DNA of 64,000 nucleotides from SZUA-35 sp964351995 (GCA_964351995.1 CAYGQE010000008.1:62001-126000), one strand, 5' to 3'; shown: positions 16,993 to 26,294, counted from the stretch's first letter. Numbers and translations are program-made. The notes: generated by a model not told the origin, from the letters alone.

Positions 16993-18212
16993 CTGATTCC
17001 CGCCCCGAAACCCCTCAGCCTGATTCGCTGATGGCAGAACCTGACGCCACTGGTCGCTTCGGCCAGTTTGGCGGCCGGTTTGTTCCGGAGACTCTGGTGC
17101 CAGCGTGCGCCGAGCTCGAGGCGGCGTTCCGTGAGGCTTGGTCGGATCCCTCCTTCATCGAAGAGTTTCAGACTCTGCTCGTCGAGTACGGCGGGCGTCC
17201 CTCGCCTTTGACCGAGTGCCACAACTTGTCCAAGGAACTCGGCTTCCGCGTCCTGCTCAAACGCGAAGACCTCAACCACACCGGCTCGCACAAGATCAAC
17301 AATGTGCTCGGTCAGGCGTTGTTGGCGAAGCGGATGGGCAAGACTCGCCTCGTCGCCGAGACCGGCGCTGGCCAACACGGTGTCGCAAGCGCAACTGCTG
17401 CTGCACTCATGGGTATGGAGTGCGTCGTCTACATGGGCGAGGTCGACATCAACCGCCAGGCGCTCAACGTCTTCCGCATGAACCTGCTCGGGGCCGAGGT
17501 CAGGACCGCCATGAGCGGCAGCCGCACGCTCAAAGACGCAGTCAACGAAGCGATGCGCAACTGGGTCGCCACGGTCGAGGACACGTACTACCTGCTCGGC
17601 TCGGTCATGGGACCACACCCGTACCCGTGGATGGTTCGTGAGTTCCACCGCGTGATCGGTGACGAAGCACATGCCCAATGCCAGGAGCTGCTGGGCGGCA
17701 TGCCTGACGTCGTCGTTGCCTGTGTTGGTGGCGGGTCGAATGCGGCTGGCATTTTCTCCGGTTTTGTCGACACCGACGCTGAGCTGGTGGGAGCCGAGCC
17801 CAGCGGCGGAGCGGCCACCGGTCGTGCCGTCCCCGGCGTGGTCCATGGTTCACACAGCTATCTCATGCAGGACGAGTTCGGCCAGGTCCAAGAAGCTCAC
17901 TCTGTCAGTGCCGGACTCGATTACCCCGGGGTCGGTCCCGAGCACGCCCACCTCGCTGAAATCGGTCGAGCTCGCTACGAGTCGGTGACCGACACCGAAG
18001 TGATCGAGGCGTTCAAGCTGCTGTCTCGGACCGAAGGCATCATCCCGGCCCTCGAGCCTGCTCACGGGCTGGCGTGGATGGTCAAGGCCAAGGACGAACT
18101 CGCTGGCAAGACGGTGTTGCTGAATCTTTCTGGACGTGGTGACAAGGATGTGGCGCAGGTTCAGGCCATCCTCGACGGCGATCCCGAAGCACTGGAGACC
18201 ATGCGTTCATGA
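16983..18212 (+). CDS. trpB: Tryptophan synthase beta chain
   Basis: TrpB condenses indole with serine using PLP. The 409-aa protein shows the PLP Lys in LNHTGSHKINNVLGQ (Lys near residue 104), ETGAGQHGVASA, the phosphate-binding CVGGGSNAAGIF, and LNLSGRGDKD. It is a TrpB1-type enzyme, the form that pairs with TrpA. The ATG at 16983 lies within the trpF end; the frame open from 16824 is shadow. It overlaps trpA by four bases, which fits equal production of the alpha2beta2 complex. Confidence 0.97.
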   Translation: MALTDSRPETPQPDSLMAEPDATGRFGQFGGRFVPETLVPACAELEAAFREAWSDPSFIEEFQTLLVEYGGRPSPLTECHNLSKELGFRVLLKREDLNHTGSHKINNVLGQALLAKRMGKTRLVAETGAGQHGVASATAAALMGMECVVYMGEVDINRQALNVFRMNLLGAEVRTAMSGSRTLKDAVNEAMRNWVATVEDTYYLLGSVMGPHPYPWMVREFHRVIGDEAHAQCQELLGGMPDVVVACVGGGSNAAGIFSGFVDTDAELVGAEPSGGAATGRAVPGVVHGSHSYLMQDEFGQVQEAHSVSAGLDYPGVGPEHAHLAEIGRARYESVTDTEVIEAFKLLSRTEGIIPALEPAHGLAWMVKAKDELAGKTVLLNLSGRGDKDVAQVQAILDGDPEALETMRS

Positions 18213-19000
18213 ACGGCTACACCGGCACCCTCGAAGACCACCTGCGAGCCAAGCGGGCGGAGGGGCGCAAGCTCCTTCTTCCGTATGTCACAGGTGGGTA
18301 CCCGATCGCCGACTGGCCTCGGTTGATCGAGGGCTTCGCACAAGCCGGTGCTGATGCCATGGAAATCGGCATTCCGTTCTCCGATCCAGTGATGGACGGG
18401 CCGACCATCCAAGAGGCCTCGGCGTTGGCGCTCGAATCGGGCGTCACGCCGACCTCGGTGCTCGATGAAGTCGCCAAGACCGACCCGGGTGTTCCCCTCA
18501 TCGCCATGACCTACTACAACGTGGCGTTCCACATGGGCCACGAGCGCTTCGCAGCGTCGCTCAAGCGGGCGGGAATCGCCGGTGCGATTCTTCCAGATCT
18601 TCCTCTGGAAGAGGTTGGCCCGTGGGCCGATGTCGCTGACGCTCACGGCATCGAAACGGTCATGCTGGCGGCACCGACAGCTCCCGATGAGCGTTTGCCA
18701 CGCATCGTCGAGCGCACTCGCGGTTTCGTGTACGGGGTGGGCTTGGTCGGCATCACGGGTGAACGAGCGGCGTTGGCCTCCAGCGCGAAAGAGATCGCTC
18801 GCCGGTTGAAGGACATCACCGACAAGCCGGTGATCATCGGTATCGGCGTGTCGAACCCCGAGCAGGCGGCCGAGATCTGCGAGATCGCTGATGGTGTCGT
18901 CGTGGCATCTGCGATCATCCGCCGCATGCTCGACGGCGGCTCACCCGATCAGGCGATCGAGTTCGTCGCCGCTCTCCGAGAGGGACTCGACAGCGTCTGA
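18209..19000 (+). CDS. trpA: Tryptophan synthase alpha chain
   Basis: TrpA cleaves indole-3-glycerol phosphate and passes indole to TrpB. The 263-aa protein has LLPYVTGGYP, the catalytic Glu in DAMEIGIPFSDPVMDGPTIQ, AIMTYYN-like block PLIAMTYYNVAF, the loop GAILPDLPLEE, and the phosphate site IGIGVSNPEQA. It closes the trp cluster. No trpD or trpG lies in the window. Confidence 0.96.
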   Translation: MNGYTGTLEDHLRAKRAEGRKLLLPYVTGGYPIADWPRLIEGFAQAGADAMEIGIPFSDPVMDGPTIQEASALALESGVTPTSVLDEVAKTDPGVPLIAMTYYNVAFHMGHERFAASLKRAGIAGAILPDLPLEEVGPWADVADAHGIETVMLAAPTAPDERLPRIVERTRGFVYGVGLVGITGERAALASSAKEIARRLKDITDKPVIIGIGVSNPEQAAEICEIADGVVVASAIIRRMLDGGSPDQAIEFVAALREGLDSV

Positions 19001-19057
19001 CGCCTGAGATGTTCGGGTAGGGGGGAAGAATTCCGCCGCACTGATGGTTCGTGAGCC

Positions 19058-20293
19058 ATGCGAATCGCTCGAGTCCTCACCGCCCTGGCATTGGTTCTCA
19101 CTGCGTGTTCCAGCGCCAGCGACTCCGAAGCATCCGTTGGCGCTGGCGCAGAAACCGCGGAATCGTCGCCTGCAGCGGATGGCTCGGCGCCGCCGGCCTT
19201 CGACTATTCGACCGTCGACTACGACCTCGAACCAGCAGGCTCTGCGCTTCGGGGTGACCGTCGAGCGGGCGGGTTCCCGCCACCGGTCGTTGACCCCGAC
19301 GACATCCTCAGCGGCGGACCTCCTCCTGATGGCATTCCCCCGATCGATGAGCCGGTGTACGCCCCGATCAGCGAGATCGATTTCATCGACGACGACAACG
19401 AAGGCGTCATCGTCGTCGAGGTCAACGGCGAGACCAAGGCCTATCCCATCCAGATCCTCATCTGGCACGAGATCGTCAACGACGAGGTCGGAGGCGTGCC
19501 CGTCACGGTGACCTACTGCCCGCTGTGCAACTCGGCTCTGGTGTTCGAGCGGCAGTTCGGCGATCGACTGCTCGACTTCGGGACGTCTGGCGAGTTGTAT
19601 CAGTCGGCCTTGGTGATGTTCGACCGCCAGACCGAGTCACTCTGGGCCCACTTCACCGGGCAAGGCATCGTCGGCCACTACGCAGGCGCGCAACTGCAAC
19701 TCGTGCCAGCTCAAACACTCGGATGGGGCTCGTTCGTCGAGGCGTTCCCCGAGGCGCAGGTGCTGACTCGCGACACCGGGGTTGATCGGCGGTACGGCGA
19801 AAACCCCTACGTCGGCTACGACGATGCCTCGACGAACCCGATCGGAGGCTTCATCTCCCAACCCATCGACGATGCATTCGGGGCGAAAGACCGGGTGGTC
19901 GGTGTGATCGATGATGGCGCCACCTACGCCGTGTTGTTGGAGGATCTTGCTGCGACCGGTGCCGTGGGAATTCCGGGCGAGGCCGGCCGGTCCCTCGTCG
20001 TCTTCCATCAAGATGGCCTCAACTCATCACTGGAAACCGGCGACATCGCCGGGGGCCGAGACGTCGGCCAGACCGGAACCTTCGTCGCCGTTGCCGCACA
20101 CGGCGGGTCGCTGACCTTCACCAGAGAGGGCGACGTGTTCGTCGACACCGAGACCGGCTCGACCTGGAGCATTCTCGGCCGAGCCATCGACGGCCCCCTC
20201 ACCGGGGAACAACTGGAACGCGTTCCCCATTTGGACACCTTCTGGTTCTCCTGGTCCACCTATCAACCCGATCACGTTCTGGTCACCCCTTAG
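19058..20293 (+). CDS. DUF3179 lipoprotein
   Basis: The 411-aa protein has a lipoprotein signal (lipobox LTAC near residue 16) followed by an acidic/Ser-rich linker, then a DUF3179 domain. That family is marked by ILIWHEIVNDEVGGVPVTVT and YCPLCNSALVF with its paired cysteines, and by VVFHQDGLNSS later. DUF3179 proteins are extracytoplasmic and of unknown function. No upstream TANNNT pattern is evident at this start. It is convergent with leuA across a 387-bp spacer. Confidence 0.8.
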   Translation: MRIARVLTALALVLTACSSASDSEASVGAGAETAESSPAADGSAPPAFDYSTVDYDLEPAGSALRGDRRAGGFPPPVVDPDDILSGGPPPDGIPPIDEPVYAPISEIDFIDDDNEGVIVVEVNGETKAYPIQILIWHEIVNDEVGGVPVTVTYCPLCNSALVFERQFGDRLLDFGTSGELYQSALVMFDRQTESLWAHFTGQGIVGHYAGAQLQLVPAQTLGWGSFVEAFPEAQVLTRDTGVDRRYGENPYVGYDDASTNPIGGFISQPIDDAFGAKDRVVGVIDDGATYAVLLEDLAATGAVGIPGEAGRSLVVFHQDGLNSSLETGDIAGGRDVGQTGTFVAVAAHGGSLTFTREGDVFVDTETGSTWSILGRAIDGPLTGEQLERVPHLDTFWFSWSTYQPDHVLVTP

Positions 20294-20680
20294 TTCTTCG
20301 TCCGGCTCCGAAGGCTCTTCGTGCTCCGCGCCGCTGCGGCGGACTTCGTCCGAGTCCTCGCTCTGCGGACACTTCGGCCTTCGCAGCCTCAACAGTGGGG
20401 TGACCAGCACGGTCGGGCGTGTAGGAGGTCTGCGTCGTGATGCTCGCCGCATGCGCTCGAGCCCATCGCCACCAGTGGGGTCAGGGAGCAACCCCTGAAC
20501 CTCTTGACCCCCGCACCAGCGGGCCTGTGGGAACAACGAGCGCGGAGCCTCGGCGGCGCGGTCAGCCGTGAGGTTCGTGGCCACACACCAAGGGGCCGAG
20601 CCCGAAGTGGCTTCGGAGCGAGGACTCGGGCGAAGCCCGCCGCAGCGCAGAAGACCACGAAGAGGCTCGTCCCCGTTCTG
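20294..20680. repeat. 387-bp convergent spacer with a ~70-bp imperfect inverted repeat
   Basis: The space between the DUF3179 and leuA stops has no convincing gene. Its ends (about 20313-20383 and 20596-20668) are imperfect inverted copies; the best shared block reads CGAGTCCTCGCT in both, with CTCTTCGTG and GCTGCGGCGG also shared. The middle contains a nested hairpin around GGGGTCA (20477) and its complement TGACCCC (near 20505). It could be a bidirectional terminator or a degraded element. Confidence 0.55.
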
Positions 20681-22393
20681 TCAGGCCGAAGCGTTGCGGT
20701 TGACCGCGCTCACGATGGCTCGTAGCGAGGCTGAGACGATGTCGGTGTGAATCCCCACACCCCACATCTCGTCGTCACCGATCTTGACTTCGATGTACGA
20801 AACCGCACGGGCATCGGTTCCTGAACCAATGGCGTGCTCGTGGTAGTCGAGCACTCGGAGATCGAGTCCAACGGTGCTCCGCAAGGCCGAAGCGAACGCA
20901 TCGACGGTGCCGTTTCCTTCGCCGTCGAGCGTGATCTCATCGCCGTCACGCCGCATCACGGCATTCATCGTGGTTCGGTCCTGGCCGCCTGCATTCTGCG
21001 ATGTGTTGAACGAGACGAGCTCGAATGGCTTCGTGATGGCGAGGTAGTGGTTCTGGAATTCGCCCCAGATCTCGCCACCGGTGATCTCTTTTCCAGTGGA
21101 GTCGGTGATCGTCTGGACGGTGCGAGTGAATTCGATCTGCAACCGACGGGGCAAGTCGAGCTCGTGCTCGGTCTTGAGCAGGTAGGCCACACCTCCCTTG
21201 CCCGACTGCGAGTTGACTCGAATGACGTCTTCGTAGTTCCGACCCACGTCCTTGGGGTCGATCGGCAGGTACGGGACTTCCCAAAGCGTCTGGCCAGTAG
21301 CGGCCATCGCGTCAAAGCCCTTCTTGATCGCATCTTGATGGGAGCCGGAGAAAGCGGTGTAGACGAGGTCGCCGACGTAGGGGTGGCGGGGATGCACGGG
21401 CAGTTGGTTGCAATGCTCGGCGATGCGGCGTGCGTCATTGATGTCGGTGAAGTCGATGCCGGGATCCACACCTTGGCTGTAGAGGTTCAGCGCCAAGGTG
21501 ACGAGATCGACGTTGCCAGTGCGCTCGCCGTTACCGAACAGCGTGCCTTCGACTCGATCAGCGCCCGCCATGACACCGAACTCGGCCGCAGCGACACCAG
21601 TGCCTCGGTCGTTGTGGGGGTGCAGAGAGAGCACGATGGCTTCTCGGCGATCCAGGTTGGTGTGCATCCACTCGATCATGTCGCCATAGATGTTTGCGGT
21701 ACTGACCTCGACCGTGGCGGGCAGATTCAGGATGATCGGGTTCTCGACGGTTGGTTCGAGCACGTCCATCACCGCCTCGCAGATGCGCTTGGCGAACGGC
21801 AGCTCGGTGCCGGTGAAGCTCTCGGGGGAGTACTCGTAGCGAATGTTGGTGTCGCCCATCTGGGCCTCATTCCGCTTGCAGTCTTCGGCACCCTTGACCG
21901 CAATGTCGACGATGCCGTCTTCGTCGAGCCCGAAGACCACCCGGCGCTGAACTGTCGAAGTGGAGTTGTACAAGTGGACGATTGCGTTCTTCGCGCCCTT
22001 GATGCTCTCGAAGGTGCGGTCGATGAGTTCGGTGCGGGACTGCGTGAGCACCTGGATCGTGACGTTGTCAGGGATGGCACCCTCTTCGATGATGCTGCGC
22101 ACGAACTCGAAGTCGGTGTCGGAGGCCGAGGGGAACCCCACCTCGATCTCGGAGAAGCCGTAGGCGACGAGTGCATCGAACATCATGCGCTTGCGAGCGG
22201 GATCCATCGGCTCGATGAGGGCTTGATTGCCGTCGCGAAGATCGACCGAGCACCACAGCGGTGCCTCGGTGATGGTCTTGGATGGCCAGGTTCGCTCGAT
22301 GTCGATCATCGGGAACGGGGCGTACTTCTGGATCGGCATGACACCGGGCTTGTTGTTACGCATCGGGCCGATGTTGGGTCGTGACGTATTCAT
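20681..22393 (-). CDS. leuA: 2-isopropylmalate synthase
   Basis: LeuA condenses acetyl-CoA with 2-ketoisovalerate, the first committed step to leucine. At 570 aa it is the long actinobacterial type. Signatures are WCSVDLRDGNQALIEPMD with the metal Asp/Arg, EIEVGFPSASDTDF, LHPHNDRGTGVAAAEFGVMAG with the metal His pair, and a C-terminal regulatory domain ending in EVKIGDDEMWGVGIH. ATG 22393 is preceded by AGAGGAAAA on the minus strand. No run of Leu codons or attenuator is seen upstream. It stands alone; leuB, C and D are not in the window. Confidence 0.95.
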   Translation of the reverse strand: MNTSRPNIGPMRNNKPGVMPIQKYAPFPMIDIERTWPSKTITEAPLWCSVDLRDGNQALIEPMDPARKRMMFDALVAYGFSEIEVGFPSASDTDFEFVRSIIEEGAIPDNVTIQVLTQSRTELIDRTFESIKGAKNAIVHLYNSTSTVQRRVVFGLDEDGIVDIAVKGAEDCKRNEAQMGDTNIRYEYSPESFTGTELPFAKRICEAVMDVLEPTVENPIILNLPATVEVSTANIYGDMIEWMHTNLDRREAIVLSLHPHNDRGTGVAAAEFGVMAGADRVEGTLFGNGERTGNVDLVTLALNLYSQGVDPGIDFTDINDARRIAEHCNQLPVHPRHPYVGDLVYTAFSGSHQDAIKKGFDAMAATGQTLWEVPYLPIDPKDVGRNYEDVIRVNSQSGKGGVAYLLKTEHELDLPRRLQIEFTRTVQTITDSTGKEITGGEIWGEFQNHYLAITKPFELVSFNTSQNAGGQDRTTMNAVMRRDGDEITLDGEGNGTVDAFASALRSTVGLDLRVLDYHEHAIGSGTDARAVSYIEVKIGDDEMWGVGIHTDIVSASLRAIVSAVNRNASA

Positions 22394-22597
22394 TGGTTTT
22401 CCTCTGGGTTCTGTGTTGACCGGAACGCTCGCAAGTTGGAGGTTCTGACGGCCATGTGTTCTCTGGCTTGTGGTCCCGACGCGCCGGATCAGGCGGTCGG
22501 GCTCATAAGTCGGAGGTCGAGAAGCAGGAACACGCCAGAGACTCTATACGGCGAGCCGAGGCAGCGCGTGGCAATGCATTGGCGCCGAGAGGATCAA

Positions 22598-22873
22598 CTA
22601 CTCGATCTCGCCGGCAACCAAGCGGTCTGAGAACGCTCGAAGGCTGGCCAGAACGTCAGGGTCGACGGGTTCCGCCGAATTCGCGAGCGAGGTCTTGATG
22701 CTACGGAAGACGTCGGATTCGGCGTCGCAATCGGTGCACGCCTCGAGATGGCCAGCCACCTCGCGAGCGGTTTCGGCATCGACCTCACCGTCGAGGTAGC
22801 TCTGCAGCACCTCCATGATCTCGTCGCACGAGGGTCCACCGCGGAAGCGGTTCAGGAGCTTGCTGATGATCAT
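22598..22873 (-). CDS. Zinc anti-sigma factor, RsrA-like
   Basis: The 91-aa protein has the ZAS signature H-x3-C-x2-C (HLEACTDCD, about residues 47-55) and an N-terminal Cys in GPSCDEIMEVLQSYLDGE. Such factors bind their ECF sigma and release it when the zinc cysteines are oxidised. It follows the sigma gene with a four-base overlap, so the pair is coupled. By analogy with RsrA/RshA it is likely a thiol-oxidation sensor. Confidence 0.85.
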   Translation of the reverse strand: MIISKLLNRFRGGPSCDEIMEVLQSYLDGEVDAETAREVAGHLEACTDCDAESDVFRSIKTSLANSAEPVDPDVLASLRAFSDRLVAGEIE

Positions 22874-23433
22874 GAGTCGTTCCTCTGCGATTCCAGACCG
22901 TGGGTGCTGATGTCGTCACGAATGCGTTTGCGGGCTCGATGCAAGCGGCTCATGACGGTGCCGACCGGAACGCCGAGCAGTTCGGCCGCTTCGGCATACG
23001 AGAGCCCGTTGAGGTCGACGAGTTCCACCACGTTGCGGAAGTCGTCGGAGAGACGGTCGAATGCGGCCTGCACTTCTGAGTCGAAGACCGGATCAACGAC
23101 ATCGTCTTCTGGCGTGACGGTTTCGGCGTGGCGCGTGGAGCGTTCGAACGTGAGCTCGGGATCATCGAGCAGATCTGGAGTCTTCTTGCGTGCTCGATTG
23201 ATGTTGGCGTTGCGCATGATGGTGAGCAGCCACGCCTTGGGGTACCGGCCGTCAAACCGTTCGATGGCACGGAACGCACGAAGCAGGGTTTCCTGTACGA
23301 GATCCTCAGCATCGCTGGGGGAGCGCGTGAGCGAGCGGGCCGTGCGATACAGGATGTCCAGTTGGGGAACGACGAACTCGTTGAACTTGGCCTGCTGCGT
23401 CGTCTCTTGGGGCGGGCTCATGAGTAGCACCAT
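22870..23433 (-). CDS. ECF sigma factor, SigR/SigH-like
   Basis: The 187-aa protein has sigma region 2 (YRTARSLTRSPSDAEDLVQE, TLLRAFRAIERFDG, PKAWLLTIMRNANINRARK) and region 4 (LSYAEAAELLGVPVGTVMSR, LHRARKRIRDD). It lacks regions 1 and 3, as ECF sigmas do. The zinc anti-sigma encoded next suggests the ECF12 (SigR/SigH) oxidative-stress group. The start may be ATG 23433 or ATG 23421. The adjacent divergent globin gene could be a target, but no clear GGAAT/GTT promoter pair is seen. Confidence 0.9.
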   Translation of the reverse strand: MVLLMSPPQETTQQAKFNEFVVPQLDILYRTARSLTRSPSDAEDLVQETLLRAFRAIERFDGRYPKAWLLTIMRNANINRARKKTPDLLDDPELTFERSTRHAETVTPEDDVVDPVFDSEVQAAFDRLSDDFRNVVELVDLNGLSYAEAAELLGVPVGTVMSRLHRARKRIRDDISTHGLESQRNDS

Positions 23434-23481
23434 GGATCGAACCGGAAGGAGCGCTTGGGCATTCCCCTATCCTCGCATGTC

Positions 23482-23970
23482 ATGAGCGAAGGCACGCCCC
23501 ATGTTCCGGAATCTCCCGCAGAGAAGTCGCCGGAGGACGGGCCCACGAGAATCTCGTTGTTCGATGCCGTGGGAGCATCAGAGTTCTTCGTCGATGTGGT
23601 TGATCACTTCTACGACAACGTGGTGAGCAACGACGTTCTACGCCCGCTCTACCCCGAGGACTTGGGTGATGCCCGTCGCCACACTGCGTTGTTTCTCATC
23701 CAGTACTGGGGCGGTCCGGGCACCTATAGCGAAGAGCGTGGACACCCGAGGCTTCGTATGCGTCACCTGCCGTTCTCCATCGGTCAGGCAGAACGTGATG
23801 CGTGGTTCGAGCTGATGATGCTGGCCATCGATGAGACCCTCGCTGCCGCTCCCGAGGACTCGATCTTGAAGCACCCCACCGAGGGGGCAGAGATCACGAC
23901 AACTGCCCGAGGGATGTTCTACGACTACTTCGATCAAGCCAGCACGGCGATGATCAATCAACCGGCGTGA
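23482..23970 (+). CDS. Group II truncated hemoglobin
   Basis: The 162-aa protein has a globin domain of the GlbO (trHb2) type: FYDNVVSNDVLRPLYPED, ARRHTALFLIQYWGGP, TYSEERGHPRLRMRHLPF. The heme proximal His is expected in RMRHLPF, and the Trp in QYWGGP matches the conserved G8 Trp region. The N-terminal 25 residues are an acidic/Pro-rich extension. Known group II globins bind oxygen tightly and are linked to oxidative or nitrosative stress. TATCCT lies eight bases before ATG 23482. It is divergent from the sigma factor. Confidence 0.88.
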   Translation: MSEGTPHVPESPAEKSPEDGPTRISLFDAVGASEFFVDVVDHFYDNVVSNDVLRPLYPEDLGDARRHTALFLIQYWGGPGTYSEERGHPRLRMRHLPFSIGQAERDAWFELMMLAIDETLAAAPEDSILKHPTEGAEITTTARGMFYDYFDQASTAMINQPA

Positions 23971-24168
23971 TGGGCGTCTTGGGCGGCGAGCGCCCTACCG
24001 CTTCGGCGAGGTCTCGGGGCGCAATGTGATTTGATCTGGGGGCGATGGCCCAATGTTCAAGCGGCTTCCGAGTCCCTGAACCTGTCGAAATCCTTGACTT
24101 TGTCATTTGGCACTGCTCTGCTATCGGCTGTACTCCCGAGTCGCGGGAGACAAAGAGTAGGAGTGGTC

Positions 24169-24462
24169 ATGAACAAGACCGAACTGATCGACGCCACAGC
24201 AGAGCGGGCTGGCGTGTCGAAGAAAGATGCCGGCGCCGTCATTGACGCCATGTTCGCTGAGATCTCCAAGGTTGTCGCCAAGGGTGGTGACAAGGTCGTC
24301 ATCCCCGGAATGATTTCCTTCGAGCAGGTGAACCGCAAGGCCCGCAAGGGCTTCAACCCACAGACCAACGAGCCGCTGGAGATTCCAGCCTCGACCGCAG
24401 TGAAGATCACGGCCGGTGCAAAGCTCAAGGCGTACGCCAAGGGCACCCAGACCCCGGAGTAG
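24169..24462 (+). CDS. HU-family DNA-binding protein
   Basis: The 97-aa nucleoid protein starts MNKTELIDATAERAGVSKKD and carries the DNA-binding arm region RKARKGFNPQTNEPLEIPAS, both standard for HU. It bends and compacts DNA as a dimer. It lacks the long Lys/Ala-rich tail of mycobacterial HupB. ATG 24169 is preceded by AGGAGTGG. A TTGACT at 24094-24099 may be a -35, but no -10 at proper spacing is convincing. Two strong hairpins follow the gene. Confidence 0.95.
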   Translation: MNKTELIDATAERAGVSKKDAGAVIDAMFAEISKVVAKGGDKVVIPGMISFEQVNRKARKGFNPQTNEPLEIPASTAVKITAGAKLKAYAKGTQTPE

Positions 24463-24482
24463 TCACTGCGATCCGGCAAACA

Positions 24483-24505
24483 GTCCGAGGCTCCGTGCCT
24501 CGGAC
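24483..24505 (+). terminator. Hairpin downstream of HU
   Basis: A perfect nine-base stem (GTCCGAGGC / GCCTCGGAC) with a five-base loop begins 20 bases after the HU stop. It has no T-run, so it may stabilise the 3-prime end or act with the second hairpin. Confidence 0.5.
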
Positions 24506-24537
24506 AGCGAACGCAGTGTTGGACTGCCTCCTGTGAG

Positions 24538-24570
24538 CACCGACCGGTTCCCGGTCGGTGTTTCGCGTTT
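24538..24570 (+). terminator. Probable intrinsic terminator of HU
   Basis: A perfect ten-base stem (CACCGACCGG / CCGGTCGGTG) with a three-base loop is followed at once by TTTCGCGTTT. It ends before the FabZ-like gene. Confidence 0.7.
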
Positions 24571-24641
24571 GGGCGGTGTGTCTGAACCGGTTGCATGGAC
24601 CGAGCGGCGGTTGAGGCGTCGAACGTTGGCACACTTTGCAC

Positions 24642-25076
24642 ATGTCGCCTGCGTCGCTCCCCATGCCCATCGATCTCCTGCCTCACCGGCCGCCGTTCCT
24701 GCTCGTCGATGAGCTGACTGAACTCGTGCCGGGTGAGCGAGTGTCTGGAATATGGCGATTGACCGGTGACGAGTACTTCTGGCCCGGCCACTTTCCTGGA
24801 CTGCCGACGCTGCCTGGCGTATTGATGGTGGAGGCGCTGGCTCAGGTTGGCGCTTGTGCTGCGCTTGCCGATCCGGTCCACGCCGGCAAGATTCCGTTCT
24901 TTGGCGGGGTCGACAAGGTGAAGTTCCGCCGGCAGGTAGCGCCGGGGGAAACACTGCATCTGCAGGTGGAGTTCTCTCGCATGTCGTCGCGAGGCGGGAA
25001 GGGGACCGGCAAAGCAACCGTCGACGGTGAGACGGCGTGTACCGCCGAGCTCATGGTCGTGCTCGCACCCGCGTGA
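24642..25076 (+). CDS. fabZ: FabZ-like 3-hydroxyacyl-ACP dehydratase
   Basis: The 144-aa hot-dog-fold protein shows the FabZ active site: LPHRPPFLLVDEL, and GHFPGLPTLPGVLMVEALAQ with catalytic His and Glu. FabZ dehydrates beta-hydroxyacyl-ACP in type II fatty-acid synthesis. It lies beside, and convergent with, the fab operon, which fits that role. Actinobacteria often use other dehydratases, so its exact share in elongation is uncertain. ATG 24642 is chosen; ATG 24663 is an alternative just before the PIDLLPHRPPF block. Confidence 0.88.
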   Translation: MSPASLPMPIDLLPHRPPFLLVDELTELVPGERVSGIWRLTGDEYFWPGHFPGLPTLPGVLMVEALAQVGACAALADPVHAGKIPFFGGVDKVKFRRQVAPGETLHLQVEFSRMSSRGGKGTGKATVDGETACTAELMVVLAPA

Positions 25077-25112
25077 ACGCGTCGGCGCTGAGCGCAGCCT
25101 GGCGCCTTCGCT

Positions 25113-26294
25113 TCAGTTGGGAGGGGCGATGATGAGCGAGCCGTTGTGACCCCCGAAGCCGAAGCTGTTCGACATGGTCGGGGCTGGCTCCCAGTCGCGA
25201 GCTTCGCCGAGGACGAAGTCGACGGGCGGCAGAGCGGGGTCGAGTGCCGTGACACCCAGTGTCGGCGGAATCGAGCGCTTCTGTATCGACAGCACGACCG
25301 ACACGGCTTCGATCGCACCGGCAGCACCGAACGAGTGGCCGGTCACCCCCTTGATCGAGTTCATCGCAGGGCCGGGTGAGGTGCCAAAGACGTCGGCGAC
25401 GGCGGCTGCTTCTGCTGCGTCGTTGAGTGATGTTGACGTACCGTGAGCATTCACGTATGTGATGTCGCTCGGCTCGAGACCAGCATCGGCCAGAGCCAAC
25501 CGAATGCACTGGATGGCGCCCACGCCGCCCGGTGACGGGGCAGTGATGTGATGAGCATCGGCGGTGCTGGCTGAGCCCATGAACTCGGCGAGGATGGTGG
25601 CACCGCGCTGAACTGCGCGATCCCATTCTTCGAGCACCAAGACACCAGCGCCCTCGGCGATCACGAAGCCGTCTCGCTTTTCGTCGAACGGCATCGACAC
25701 ACCGGAGTTGCTCATGGCGGTCATGTTGCGGAAACCAGCCAGCGCCGTCGGTGTCATCGGGGCTTCAGCGCCGCCGGCGACCATCGCATCGACTCGTCCG
25801 TATCGGATGAGATCTGCCGCTCGGCCGAGGGAGTGAGTTCCTGCAGCACAGGCCGTGACGGTGTTTTCACATGGCCCTTGGAAGCCATACTTCATCGACA
25901 CCGCTGCCGGAGCAGCGTTCGGCATCATCATCGGGACCAAGAACGGGCTGACCCGGCGAGATCCCTTCACATGCTGGGTGACGATTTCCTTTTCGTTGGT
26001 GGCAATGCCGCCGATGCCGGTGCCGATCCACACGCCGATGCGTTGTGGGTCGAGACCGAGGTCGCCTGCCTGTTCCAGCGCCTCCTTGGCGGCACCCAGA
26101 GCGAACTGGGCAAATCGGTCGGCGCGTCGCGCTTCCTTGGGATTGGCGAACAGCGGAGCTGGATCCCAGCCCTCGACATGTCGCTCATCGCCCTGGGGTG
26201 GAGCTACGTGGAGTCCATCCCAGAACGCATCGGCACCATTGCCACATGGGGCAATGACACCGATCCCGGTGATTGCAACGCGCCGACCCTGCAT
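25113..26294 (-). CDS. fabF: Beta-ketoacyl-ACP synthase II
   Basis: FabF elongates acyl-ACP with malonyl-ACP. The 393-aa thiolase-fold enzyme has the Cys-His-His triad: Cys near 149 in NTVTACAAGTHSLGRA, His in VNAHGTSTSLND, and His in KGVTGHSFGAAGAIE. It is the last gene of the fabD-H-G-acpP-fabF group, and its ATG shares a base with the acpP stop. The order matches type II FAS operons in many bacteria. Confidence 0.96.
   Translation of the reverse strand: MQGRRVAITGIGVIAPCGNGADAFWDGLHVAPPQGDERHVEGWDPAPLFANPKEARRADRFAQFALGAAKEALEQAGDLGLDPQRIGVWIGTGIGGIATNEKEIVTQHVKGSRRVSPFLVPMMMPNAAPAAVSMKYGFQGPCENTVTACAAGTHSLGRAADLIRYGRVDAMVAGGAEAPMTPTALAGFRNMTAMSNSGVSMPFDEKRDGFVIAEGAGVLVLEEWDRAVQRGATILAEFMGSASTADAHHITAPSPGGVGAIQCIRLALADAGLEPSDITYVNAHGTSTSLNDAAEAAAVADVFGTSPGPAMNSIKGVTGHSFGAAGAIEAVSVVLSIQKRSIPPTLGVTALDPALPPVDFVLGEARDWEPAPTMSNSFGFGGHNGSLIIAPPN

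Noticed and set aside
20834..22384. 516-aa open frame antisense to leuA
   Set aside because: It mirrors leuA in a GC-rich genome, has no recognisable motif, and leuA on the other strand is certain.
22390..22455. 21-codon upstream frame ending in the leuA ATG (minus strand), possible attenuator peptide
   Set aside because: It has only one Leu codon in tandem-free context and no terminator hairpin, so leucine attenuation is not supported.
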